A DNA stretch of 64,000 nt from Beroe forskalii (Eukaryota > Ctenophora > Nuda > Beroida > Beroidae). Shown piece after piece: positions 10,579 to 22,223 of the stretch. The DNA lies in the NCBI GenBank assembly GCA_011033025.1, contig WFMF01000210.1, positions 1 to 64,000 of the forward strand. Direction: 5' to 3'. A program made the translations under genes and the position numbers. How positions within the stretch are numbered: position 1 is the stretch's first letter; every line of letters begins with the position of its first letter. The notes below the pieces were generated by a model. That model was not told where the DNA came from, did not search any database, and saw nothing but the letters and a program-made list of their open reading frames with translations.

Positions 10579-13500
10579 GATTTGCCTGTTATCCTTGGTT
10601 TTCATGTAAAATCCAAAAAACCCTATTTGTACCTCTCAAAACAGTGATCCAGGATGTTCTTCATTTGTGAGGCACCCAAGATCCGAAATCGAAAAGCTTT
10701 GGCCGATTGAGCTGAAAATTTGCACGCCATCCATGGACGACCTAAGAAAGACATACCATACTTCAGAATCCCGAAATCAGCCATTTTCTGTCTGTTATGG
10801 GGGTTAAATTCGCGTTTTTCGGCTTAAAAACTGCCTTTTTCGCCCCTTATTGGGCGTAGATGTCTCATGGGTGGTCAAATAGAAGTGTATCTGGTCATAA
10901 ATTATGCGCCTGAAACCACTGAACCAATGATATTTGCCTGTTATCCTTTGTTTTCCTGTAAAATCCAAAAAACCCTATTTGTACCTCTCAAAACAGTGAT
11001 CCAGGACGTTCTTCATTTCTGAGGCACCCAAGATCCGAAATCGAAAAGCTTTGGCCGATTGAGCTGAAAATTTACACGCCATCCATGGACGACCTAAGAA
11101 AGACATACCATACTTCAGAATCCCGAAATCAGCCATTTTCTGTCTGTTATGGGGGGTTAAAATCGCGTTTTTCGGCTTAAAAACTGCCTTTTTTCGCCCC
11201 TTATTGGGCGTAGATGTCTCATGGGTGGTCAAATAGAAGTGTATCTGGTCATAAATTATGCGCCTGAAACCACTGAACCAATGATATTTGCCTGTTATCC
11301 TTTGTTTTCCTGTAAAATCCAAAAAACCCTATTTGTACCTCTCAAAACAGTGATCCAGGACGTTCTTCATTTCTGAGGCACCCAAGATCCGAAATCGAAA
11401 AGCTTTGGCCGATTGAGCTGAAAATTTGCACGCCATCCATGGACGACCTAAGAAAGACATACCATACTTCAGAATCCCGAAATCAGCCATTTTTCTGTCT
11501 GTTATGGGGGGTTAAAATCGCGTTTTTCGGCTTAAAAACTGCCTTTTTTCGCCCCTTATTGGGCGTAGATGTCTCATGGGTGGTCAAATAGAAGTGTATC
11601 TGGTCATAAATTATGCGCCTGAAACCACTGAACCAATGATATTTGCCTGTTATCCTTTGTTTTCCTGTAAAATCCAAAAAACCCTATTTGTACCTCTCAA
11701 AACAGTGATCCAGGACGTTCTTCATTTCTGAGGCACCCAAGATCCGAAATCGAAAAGCTTTGGCCGATTGAGCTGAAAATTTGCACGCCATCCATGGACG
11801 ACCTAAGAAAGACATACCATACTTCAGAATCCCGAAATCAGCCATTTTCTGTCTGTTATGGGGGTTAAAATCGCGTTTTTCGGCTTAAAAACTGCCTTTT
11901 TTCGCCCCTTATTGGGCGTAGATGTCTCATGGGTGGTCAAATAGAAGTGTATCTGGTCATAAATTATGCGCCCGAAACCACTGAACCAATGATATTTGCC
12001 TGTTATCCTTGGTTTTCCTGTAAAATCCAAAAAACCCTATTTGTACCTCTCAAAACAGTGATCCAGGACGTTCTTCATTTCTGAGGCACCCAAGATCCGA
12101 AATCGAAAAGCTTTGGCCGATTGAGCTGAAAATTTGCACGCCATCCATGGACGACCTAAGAAAGACATACCATACTTCAGAATCGAAATCAGCCATTTTT
12201 CTGTCTGTTATGGGGGTTAAAATCGCGTTTTTCGGCTTAAAAACTGCCTTTTTTCGCCCCTTATTGGGCGTAGATGTCTCATGGGTGGTCAAATAGAAGT
12301 GTATCTGGTCATAAATTATGCGCCTGAAACCACTGAACCAATGATGTTGCCTGTTATCCCTTGGTTTTCCTGTAAAATCCAAAAACCCTATTTTGTACCT
12401 CAAAACAGTGATCCAGGATGTTCTTCATTTCTGAGGCACCCAAGATCCGAAATCGAAAAGCTTTGGCCGATTGAGCTGAAAATTTGCACGCCATCCATGG
12501 ACGACCTAAGAAAGACATACCATACTTCAGAATCCCGAAATCAGCCATTTTCTGTCTGTTATGGGGGTTAAAATCGCGTTTTTCGGCTTAAAAACTGCCT
12601 TTTTTCGCCCCTTATTGGGCGTAGATGTCTCATGGGTGGTCAAATAGAAGTGTATCTGGTCATAAATTATGCGCCTGAAACCACTGAACCAATGATATTT
12701 GCCAGTTTCCTTTGGTTTCCTGTAAAATCAAAAAACCCTATTTGTACCTCTCAAAACAGTGATCCAGGATGTTTCTTCATTTCTGAGGCACCCAAGATCC
12801 GAAATCGAAAAGCTTTGGCCGATTGAGCTGAAAATTTGCACGCCATCCATGGACGACCTAAGAAAAGACATACCATACTTCAGAATCCGAAATCAGCCAT
12901 TTTCTGTCTGTTATGGGGGGTTAAAATCGCGTTTTCGGCTTAAAACTGCCTTTTTCGCCCCTTATTGGGCGTAGATGTCTCATGGGTGGTCAAATAGAAG
13001 TGTATCTGGTCATAAATTATGCGCCTGAAACCACTGAACCAATGATATTCGCCAGTTTTCCTTTGGTTTTCCTGTAAAATCCAAAAACCCTATTTGTACC
13101 TCTCAAAACAGTGATCCAGGATGTTCTTCATTTCTGAGGCACCCAAGATCCGAAAATCGAAAAACTTTGGCCGATTGAGCTGAAAATTTGCACGCCATCC
13201 ATGGACGACCTAAGAAAGACATACCATACTTCAGAATCCCGAAATCAGCCATTTTCTGTCTGTTATGGGGGTTAAAATCGCGTTTTTCGGCTTAAAAACT
13301 GCCTTTTTCGCCCCCTTATTGGGCGTAGATGTCTCATGGGTGGTCAAATAAAGTGTATCTGGTCATAAATTATGCGCCTGAAACCACTGAACCAATGATA
13401 TTCGCCAGTTTTCCTTTGTTTTCCTGTAAAATCAAAAACCTATTTTACCTCTCAAAACAGTGATCCAGGATGTTCTTCATTTCTGAGGCACCCAAGATCC

Positions 13501-15158
13501 GAAATCGAAAAGCTTTGGCCGATTGAGCTGAAAATTTGCACGCCATCCATGGACGACCTAAGAAAGACATACCATACTTCAGAATCCCGAAATCAGCCAT
13601 TTTCTGTCTGTTATGGGGGGGGTTAAAATCGCGTTTTCGGCTTAAAACTGCCTTTTTCGCCCCTTATTGGGCGTAGATGTCTCATGGTGGTCAAATAGAA
13701 GTGTATCTGGTCATAAATTATGCGCCTGAAACCACTGAACCAATGATATTCGCCAGTTTTCCTTTGTTTTCCTGTAAAATCCAAAAACCCTATTTTACCT
13801 CTCAAAACAGTGATCCAGGACGTTCTTCATTTCAGGGGCACCCAAGATCCGAAATCGAAAAGCTTTGGCCGATTGAGCTGAAAATTTGCACGCCATCCAT
13901 GGACGACCTAAGAAAAGACATACCATACTTCAGAATCCCGAAATCAGCCATTTCTGTCTGTTATGGGGGGTTAAAATCGCGTTTTTTCGGCTTAAAACTG
14001 CCTTTTTCGCCCTTTATTGGGCGTAGATGTCTCATGGGTGGTCAAATAGAAGTGTATCTGGTCATAAATTATGCGCCTGAAACCACTGAACCAATGATAT
14101 TCGCCAGTTTTCCTTTGTTTTCCTAAAATCCAAAAACCTATTTTACCTCTCAAACAGTGATCAGGATGTTCTTCATTTCTGAGGCACCCAAGATCGAAAT
14201 CGAAAGCTTTGGCCGATTGAGCTGAAAATTACACGGACGACCTAGAAAGACATACCATACTTCAAATCCGAAATCAGCCATTTTCTGTCTGTTATGGGGT
14301 TAAATCGCGTTTTCGGCTTAAAACTGCCTTTTTCCTCTTATTGGGCGTAGATGTCTCATGGGTGGTCAAATAAAGTGTCTGGTCATAAATTATGCGCCTG
14401 AAACCACTGAACAATGATATTCGCCAGTTTTCCTTTGTTTTCCTGTAAAAAACCTATTTTACCTCTCAAACAGTGATCAGGATGTTCTTCATTTCTGAAG
14501 CACCCAAGATCCAAATCAACTTTGGCCGATTGAGCTGAAAATTTGCATCCATGGACGACCTAAGAAGACATACCATACTTCAGAATCCCAAATCAGCCAT
14601 TTTCTGTCTGTTATGGGGGTTAAAATCGCGTTTTCGGCTTAAAAACTGCCTTTTTCGCCTTTATTGGGCGTAGATGTCTCATGGTGGTAAAATAAAGTAT
14701 CTGTCATAAATTATGCGCCTGAAACCACTGAACCAATGATATTCGCCAGTTTTCCTTTGTTTTCCTAAAATCAAAAACCTATTTTACCTCAAAACAGTGA
14801 TCCAGGATGTTCTTCATTTCTGAGGCACCCAAGATCCAAATCAGCTTTGGCCGATTGAGCTGATTTGCACGCCATCCATGGACGACCTAAGAGACATACC
14901 ATACTTCAGAATCGGTCAGCCATTTTCTGTCTTCTGTATGGGGGGTTAAAAAATCGCGTTTTCAGCTTAAAACTGCCTTTTTCGCCTCTTATTGGCGTAG
15001 ATGTCTCATGGGTGGTCAAATAGAAGTGTATCTGGTCATAAATTGCGCCACAAACCACTGAACCAATGATATTCACCATTTTCCTTTGTTTCTGTAAATC
15101 AAAAACCCTGGCTTTACCTCTCAAAACCAGTGATCAGGATGTTCTTCATTTCTGGGCA
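10579..15158 (+). repeat. 353-bp satellite, block B (about 13 monomers)
   Basis: Same monomer and orientation as block A. It begins within the motif GATATTTGCC and ends in mid-monomer in CATTTCTG. The first six or so monomers share the private variant ATTTGCCTGTTATCC; later ones read TTCGCCAGTTTTCC. From about 12350 and strongly from 14100 the monomers lose single bases in homopolymers and small blocks, so monomer length shrinks. This could be array-edge decay or consensus error. Confidence 0.97.
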
Positions 15159-15448
15159 TTAGATTATTGAAAAAGAAGGGCGATTGAGTTATGGACACTC
15201 CATGTCCATAACTCAATATCTGAACACTTTAGGGCTATGTTTATCAACAAGTCGTATATAAGCATGACCATTGTGAAATATATAAAGTTGAAAACCAAGT
15301 CTGTATTCCACCTTCTTGGGCCGAGATAGATTTGTACATTTTTGTACATCTTTGTACATTCTTGTACATTTTTACCTAGTAAATCGTTAAGTGTACAAAA
15401 ATTAGTATGTACAAAAATGTACAAAAATTACGTTGGCCCCCCCCCCCT
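15159..15448. other. 290-bp non-satellite interruption with hairpin and TGTACA tracts
   Basis: Interrupts the satellite between blocks B and C. It contains the hairpin ATTGAGTTATGGACA / TGTCCATAACTCAAT (about 15183-15213). TTTGTACATTT-type repeats at 15330-15375 are followed by the opposite-strand form TGTACAAAAATG at 15395-15425. A C-run lies at about 15437-15447. No target duplication or coding sequence was recognised. Confidence 0.7.
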
Positions 15449-18400
15449 ACCTGGTCATAAATTATGCGCCTGAAACCACTGAACCAATGATATTTGCCAG
15501 TTTTCGTTTGTTCTCCTGTAAAATCCAAAAAACCCTATTTTACTTGTAAAAACAGTGATCCAGGATGTTCTTCTGAGGCACCCAAGATCCGAAATCGAAA
15601 ACTTTGGCCGATTGGCTGAAAATTGCACGCCATCCATGGACGACCTAAGAAAGACATACCATACTTCAGAATCCCGAAATCAGCCATTTTCTGTCTGTTA
15701 TGGGGGGTTAAAATCGCGTTTTTCGGCTTAAAAACTGCCTTTTTTCGCCCCTTATTGGGCGTAGATGTCTCATGGGTGGTCAAATAAAAGTGTATCTGGT
15801 CATAAATTATGCGCCTGAAACCGCTGAACCAATGATATTTGCCAGTTTTCGTTTGTTTTCCTGTAAAATCCAAAAAACCCTATTTTTACTTCTAAAAACA
15901 GTGATCCAGGACGTTCTTCATTTCTGAGGCACCCAAGATCCGAAATCGAAAAACTTTGGCCGATTGAGCTGAAAATTTGCACGCCATCCATGGACGACCT
16001 AAGAAAGACATACCATACTTCAGAATCCCGAAATCAGCCATTTTCTGTCTGTTATGGGGGTTAAAATCGTTTTAAACTGCCTTTTTCGCCCCTTATTGGG
16101 CGTAGATGTCTCATGGGTGGTCAAATAGAAGTGTATCTGGTCATAAATTATGCGCCTGAAACCACTGAACCAATGATATTTGCCAGTTTTCGTTCAATTT
16201 TCCAAAAGTTTTCGAAAACCCTATTTTGCCTCTAAAACAGTGATCCAGGATGTTCTTCATTTCTGAGGCACCCAAGATCCGAAATCGAAAACTTTGGCCG
16301 ATTGGGCTGAAAATTTGCACGCCATCCATGGACGACTAAGAAAGACATACCATACTTCAGAATCCCGAAGTGGCCATTTTTCTGTCTGTTATGGGGGTTA
16401 AAATCGCGTTTTTCGGCTTAAACTGCCTTTTTCGCCCCTTATTGGGCTTTAGAGGTCGTCCATGGGTGGTCAAATTTATCAAGTGTATCTGGTCATAAAT
16501 TATGCGCCTGAAACCACTGAACCAATGTTATTTGTAAAAGTTAGGGTTTTTGTTTTCCTGTAAAATCCAAAAAACCCTATTTTGGTTCTTCTAAGTGATC
16601 CAGACGTTCTTCATTTCTGCTTGGAAAACCCAAAAACAGTGATCGAAAAATTTTGGCCGATTGGGCGTTGAAAATTTGCACGCCATCCATGGACGACCTA
16701 AGAAAGACATACCATACTTCAGAATCCCGAAATCAGCCATTTTCTGTCTGTTATGGGGGTTAAAATCGCGTTTTTCGGCTTAAAACTGCCTTTTTCGCCC
16801 CTTATTGGGCGTAGATGTCTCATGGGTGGTCAAATAGAAGTGTATCTGGTCATAAATTATGCGCCTGAAACCACTGAACCAATGATATTCGCCAGTTTTC
16901 CTTTGTTTTCCTGTAAAATCCAAAAACCCTATTTTTACCTCTCAAAACAGTGATCCAGGACGTTCTTCATTTCTGAGGCACCCAAGATCCGAAATCGAAA
17001 AACTTTGGCCGATTGAGCTGAAAATTTGCACGCCATCCATGGACGACCTAAGAAAGACATACCATACTTCAGAATCCCGAAATCAGCCATTTTCTGTCTG
17101 TTATGGGGGGTTAAAATCGCATATTTCGGCTTAAAAACTGCCTTTTTTCGCCCCTTATTGGGTGTAGATGTCTCATGGGTGGTCAAATAGAAGTGTATCT
17201 GGTCATAAATTATGCGCCTGAAACCACTGAACCAATGATATTCGCCAGTTTTCCTTTGTTTTCCTGTAAAATCCAAAAAACCCTATTTTTACCTCTAAAA
17301 ACATTGATCCAGGACGTTCTTCATTTCTGAGGCACCCAAGATCCGAAATCGAAAAACTTTGGCCGATTGAGCTGAAAATTTGCACGCCATCCATGGACGA
17401 CCAAAGAAAGACAAACCATATTTCAGAATCCCGAAATCAGCCATTTTCTGTCTGTTATGGGGGGTTAAAATCGCGTTTTTCGGCTTAAAAACTGCCTTTT
17501 TTCGTCCCTTATTGGGCGTAGATGTCTCGTGGGTGGTCAAATAGAAGTGTATCTGGTCATAAATTATGCGCCTGAAACCACTGAACCAATGATATTTGCC
17601 AGTTTTCGTTTGTTTTCCTGTAAAATCCAAAAAACCCTATTTTTACTTCTAAAAACAGTGATCCAGGATGTTCTTCATTTCTGAGGCACCCAAGATCCGA
17701 AATCGAAAAACTTTGGCCGATTGAGCTGAAAATTTGCACGCCATCCATGGACGACCTAACAAAGACATACCATACTTCAGAATCCCGAAATAAGCCATTT
17801 TCTGTCTGTTATGGGGGGTTAAAATCGCGTTTTTGGCTTAAAAACTGCCTTTTTCGCCCCTTATTGGGCGTAGATGTCTCATGGGTGGTCAAATAGAAGT
17901 GTATCTGGTCATAAATTATGCGCCTGAAACCACTGAACCAATGATATTCGCCAGTTTTCCTTTGTTTTCCTGTAAAATCCAAAAAACCCTATTTTTACCT
18001 CTCAAAACAGTGATCCAGGACGTTCTTCATTTCTGAGGCACCCAAGATCCGAAATCGAAAAACTTTGGCCAATTGAGCTGAAAATTTGCACGCCATCCAT
18101 GGACGACCTAAGAAAGACATACCATACTTCAGAATCCCGAAATCAGCCATTTTCTGTCTGTTATGGGGGGTTAAAATCGCGTTTTTCGGCTTAAAAACTG
18201 CCTTTTTTCGCCCCTTATTGGGCGTAGATGTCTCATGGGTGGTCAAATAGAAGTGTATCTGGTCATAAATTATGCGACTGAAACCACTGAACCAATGATA
18301 TTTGCCAGTTTTCGTTTGTTCTCCTGTAAAATCCAAAAAACCCTATTTTTACTTGTAAAAACAGTGATCCAGGATGTTCTTCATTTCTGAGGCACCCAAG

Positions 18401-19286
18401 ATCCGAAATCGAAAAACTTTGGCCGATTGAGCTGAAAATTTGCACGCCATCCATGGACGACCTAAGAAAGACATACCATACTTCAGAATCCCGAAATCAG
18501 CAATTTTCTGTCTGTTATGGGGGGTTAAAATCGCGTTTTTCGGCTTAAAAACTGCCTTTTTCGCCCCTTATTGGGCGTAGATGTCTCATGGGTGGTCAAA
18601 TAGAAGTGTATCTGGTCATAAATTATGCGCCTGAAACCACTGAACCAATGATATTTGCCAGTTTTCGTTTGTTTTCCTGTAAAATCCAAAAAACCTATTT
18701 TTACTTCTAAAAACAGTGATCCAGGATGTTCTTCATTTCTGAGGCACCCAAGATCCGAAATCGAAAAACTTTGGCCGATTAGGCTGAAAATTTGCACGCC
18801 ATCCATGGACGACCTAACAAAGACATACCATACTTCAGAATCCCGAAATAAGCCATTTTCTGTCTGTTACGGGGGTTAAAATCGCGTTTTTTGGCTTAAA
18901 AACTGCCTTTTTTCGCCCCTTATTGGGCGTAGATGTCTCATGGGTGGTCAAATAGAAGTGTATCTGGTCATAAATTATGCGCCTGAAACCACTGAACCAA
19001 TGATATTCGCCAGTTTTCCTTTGTTTTCCTGTTAAATCCAAAAAACCCTATTTTTACCTCTCAAAACAGTGATACAGGACGTTCTTCATTTCTGAGGCAC
19101 CCAAGATCCGAAATCGAAAAACTTTGGCCGATTGAGCTGAAAATTTACACGCCATCCATGGACGACCTAAGAAAGACATACCATACTTCAGAATCCCAGA
19201 ATCAGCCATTTTCTGTCTGTTATGGGGGGTTAAAATCGCATTTTTCGGCTTAAAAACTGCCTTTTTTCGCCCCTTATTGGGCGTAG
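15449..19286 (+). repeat. 353-bp satellite, block C (about 11 monomers, with higher-order structure)
   Basis: Two monomer types alternate. Type A has TTTTCCTTTG, CCTCTCAAAACAG and CAGGACG; type B has TTTTCGTTTG, ACTTSTAAAAACAG and CAGGATG. Two type B monomers share the private variants TAACAAAGAC (17757 and 18815) and GAAATAAGCC (17787 and 18845), exactly 1,058 bp apart, or three monomers. Two monomers at about 16060-16680 are rearranged internally. The block ends within the hairpin region and passes into a minisatellite at 19287. Confidence 0.97.
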
Positions 19287-19695
19287 CGTAGTGATGTCAA
19301 GGATTGCTGGAACGGAATTTTTAATCTGACGTAGCGGTGTAAAGCATTCCTGGTTTGATACGTAGTCTGACGAAGTGGTGTCAAGGATTACTGGTTTGAT
19401 GCGTAGTCTGACGTAGTGGTGTCAAGGATTCCTGGTATGGTACGTAGTCTGACGTAGTGGTGACAAGGATTCTTGCTAAAGTTCGAAGTCTGACATACTG
19501 GTGTCAAGTATTCCTGGCATGGTATGCAGTCTGACGTAGTGGTGTCAAGCATTCCTGTTACGGTACGTAGTCTGACGTAGTGGAGTCAAGCATTCCTGGT
19601 ACGGTACGTATTTTGACGTAGTGGTGTCAAGCATTCCTGGTTTGATACGTAGTCTGACGTAATGGTGTCAAGGATTCCTGGTGTGGAATTTTTAA
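19287..19695 (+). repeat. 41-bp minisatellite (about 10 copies)
   Basis: Diverged tandem units with the core GTCTGACGTAGTGGTGTCAA followed by GGATTCCTGGT and a variable GTACGTA join. The array is bracketed by GGAATTTTTAA at about 19313 and 19684, just inside its ends. No open frame of note. Confidence 0.9.
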
Positions 19696-20536
19696 CAGGA
19701 ATTTTAAATATAATTTATAACAAAAGCATTGTTATACAAATCTCACATACAATTCAGCGGTATGTTAAATACAGTGATGTGGTGAGTTGGTGATAATATG
19801 AACTAATGGTGCGTTGATGATCAGATGAGAGAGGTCAAGTAAGTGTGGTAACCTCAGAGAAACTGAAACTGATGAAGCTGAGTTATGATACTAAAATGTG
19901 ATTTGACCAGTGTGCTGACGGGAAGTGGGGACAGGGAAGGAGGCAATTCACGGATTGGGAAGGGGCAGGGGAGCGAAACTAAGAGGTAGAACAGGCAAAA
20001 GGTGATAGGGGTGGAGCAGGGATCGGAAGGTCAAGGAGTGCACAGGGGTGGGGTAAGCAACATGGGAACAAATGTGTGGGAGTCAGTGTCCTGTCGACAG
20101 GAGACCCCTGCTCTGGCGTGACTGAAAGGGGGGGACAGGTCCAGATGAGACGCAAACTGATGGGGTGCTGATGGCGGGAATAGGCTATGGAAGAACTGGG
20201 AGGAAGATGATTGGTAACGATGACATCCCCTGATCTGCGCATGCCCCACGCATGGGATTGTTTGAGCCCAACGGTACGCAACCAGGCGAGCATCGGAGGG
20301 GCACCCGCTTCCCACACATATGTAGCAGGTGGCTGGATCACTACCAGCGCAAGTCGGAAACACCCCCTCTTTTCCACTCAGCCATCTGGGGATCCAAACT
20401 GAGTGGGACACTTAGACATCATCGCTACCAGGAAGAAGAAATAGAATGGAAGAAAAGGGCTGCTGGAGCAAAGGGAAGAACTGGTTGCTGAATGAAGATG
20501 GATAAATCAGGTTCCATTGATAAGCTGATGACTTTT
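19696..20536 (-). repeat. Possible tRNA-derived SINE in a purine-rich stretch
   Basis: From 19696 to about 19910 nothing is recognised. On the minus strand, from about 20400 downwards, the sequence starts with a tRNA-Ser/Leu-like A-box region (GATGGCTGAGTGG). About 85 bp on there is a poor B-box-like stretch (GCGGGTGCCCCTCCG). A GC-rich body of about 300 bp follows. Composition and layout fit a SINE, but I cannot define its 3' tail or target duplication. The long open frames here are not gene-like. Confidence 0.35.
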
Positions 20537-22175
20537 TTTTGTATTTCAGGGCACAATTATACATACATTTGATGGCCCTTGTCACTATTTGTATGTGCCT
20601 GGAATAATGATCCTCGTTGATGTTTGAGGTGTTTTTGTAAAAACTGGGATTATCCTCGCTATGCTGATGCTGTCTAATGAAAGGTCAGATGAGCCATGAA
20701 GCTCACTGAGCAGAGAATTCATCTTCTGTCTGTGTGCTTCACCAACTGGACAGATTGAAAGGAGGTGGTCTTCATCCTCGATGATCTGCGTGCCATTTTT
20801 TTTCTGCTGAACAGAAATCGCACACTCTGTCGGCTCTTGGCGTGTTCGAGTGTCTTCCAGTTTCGATGTGTAGCTTGTGTGCACTACAGCGGAGTCTTGA
20901 GGATATTTTCCTGTCATCATATGAGCGGAGTGGTCAAGGTAAGCTTCCCAGCCGATTTCATTCTTTAGCTTGCTGTAGAATGATAGTCTACTTGACTGGT
21001 CGATAACACTCTTCCATGATTGATTAAAGGATTCTTGAAGTTTTCTGGTGAAGATTTGAGGAGAGACATCATTGGCAAGCGAAGTAGAGTTGATAAGATC
21101 GGAAGAGTTCTGATTGAAGTGGTAGTCACTTTCAGTACCAAAGTTCATGATTGTGGACTTAATGTTGGTAAACCAGGATAGACCATGAGAGATTTGTTCG
21201 TTCATGGCTGCCTTAGCAAAGTTTGATGGATCAAGGTCGATGACTCTTTTAAAGAACTTGATGCAAAGTTTTAGGCAGTTGATGATTAGAGGGAAATTGC
21301 CTGTCTCACCCCACGCTGCACAGTTGGAAGAATTACGCCGGATGCCAAGAAGATATTTGGTATGGCGTAGATGAACTTGTTCCATACCCAACTTTGCTAT
21401 TTTAGGAAGGCAATGATTGATGTTATGATGCATTTCTAGACTGGAGTTAAGGTGTTTGATAATGGGAAGAGTAGGAAGCCACCTGACAGCCATAAGTGAG
21501 AATTGGAGCGATGAGAGAGTTGAATAACTGATTGAGGTTTTCTGGCTTAATGTATCTTCTGTCAATTGTGCTTCTTAAAGAAAAGTATGCTCCTAGACCC
21601 TTCTTATAAAGAGATTCAACTGCTTGGCTGAACTTTCCGTTGCTGCTGATGATGACTCCAAGATAGCAGTAGGATGTCACAAGATCTATTTCTTCACCGT
21701 TAATGGTAGGCCTCCAACTGCTGTATGGGTGGTCAGGGCTTCTTCCATTGAGTACCATGAACTTGGTCTTAGAAATGTTCACCTCAAGGCCCCAGGCATT
21801 GCAGTAGCTTTCGATTGCAGAGAGCTGTTTCTGAAGCGATTCGGTGTCCATAGCCAAAATCACAAGGACGTCAGCCCAGGCTAGATGAGTCACACTTAGT
21901 CCAGAAAGTGACGGAGAGTTTACTGGCAACTTGTTGAGGATGTTGGACAGCTTTAGGAAGTAAACCTTGAAAAGCTCTGGACTGAGAGGATGACCTTGTT
22001 CGGTGCCCTTTGAGATGTCAAAAGCTTTGCTTAGCCGATTGTTGATCTTGATGTGCCCACAAGAATTGCTGTACATATTCTTGATGATGTTAACCCAGAT
22101 TGGACAGCTTTTTTGTTTCTCGATAAAAATCGATGAAATTTTAGTCAGTAGGTGCCATTGGTCCAACTAAGAAAA
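20537..22175 (-). pseudogene. Non-LTR retrotransposon fragment: RT second half and C-terminal region
   Basis: Minus-strand coding remnant of a LINE. The upper part (about 22166-21480) encodes reverse transcriptase from just after motif A. It includes IKNMYSNS, the motif B region KGTEQGHPLSPELF, and a motif C that reads HLAWADVLVILA. The usual pair of aspartates (ADD) is ADV here, so the second catalytic aspartate is lost. Palm and thumb sequence follows to LIAPILTYGCQV, where a frameshift at about 21485 moves the frame. The lower part (to 20585) continues WLPTLPIIKHLN, then HTKYLLGIRR and YG-like WGETGNFPL, typical of jockey-superfamily C-termini, and ends in IIPGTYK. A short 3' UTR and an A-run (T-run on the plus strand at about 20533-20540) mark the 3' end. 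It is inactive; the clade within non-LTR elements is unresolved. Confidence 0.85.
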
Positions 22176-22223
22176 TAAATCAGTATTTTTGAGTATATGT
22201 TTTACAGTTCTCGAGAAATCGAT

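Noticed and set aside
19979..20411. Proline- and serine-rich minus-strand proteins of about 130 residues
   Set aside because: Two overlapping frames of equal quality in a GC-rich, SINE-like stretch; no known domain.
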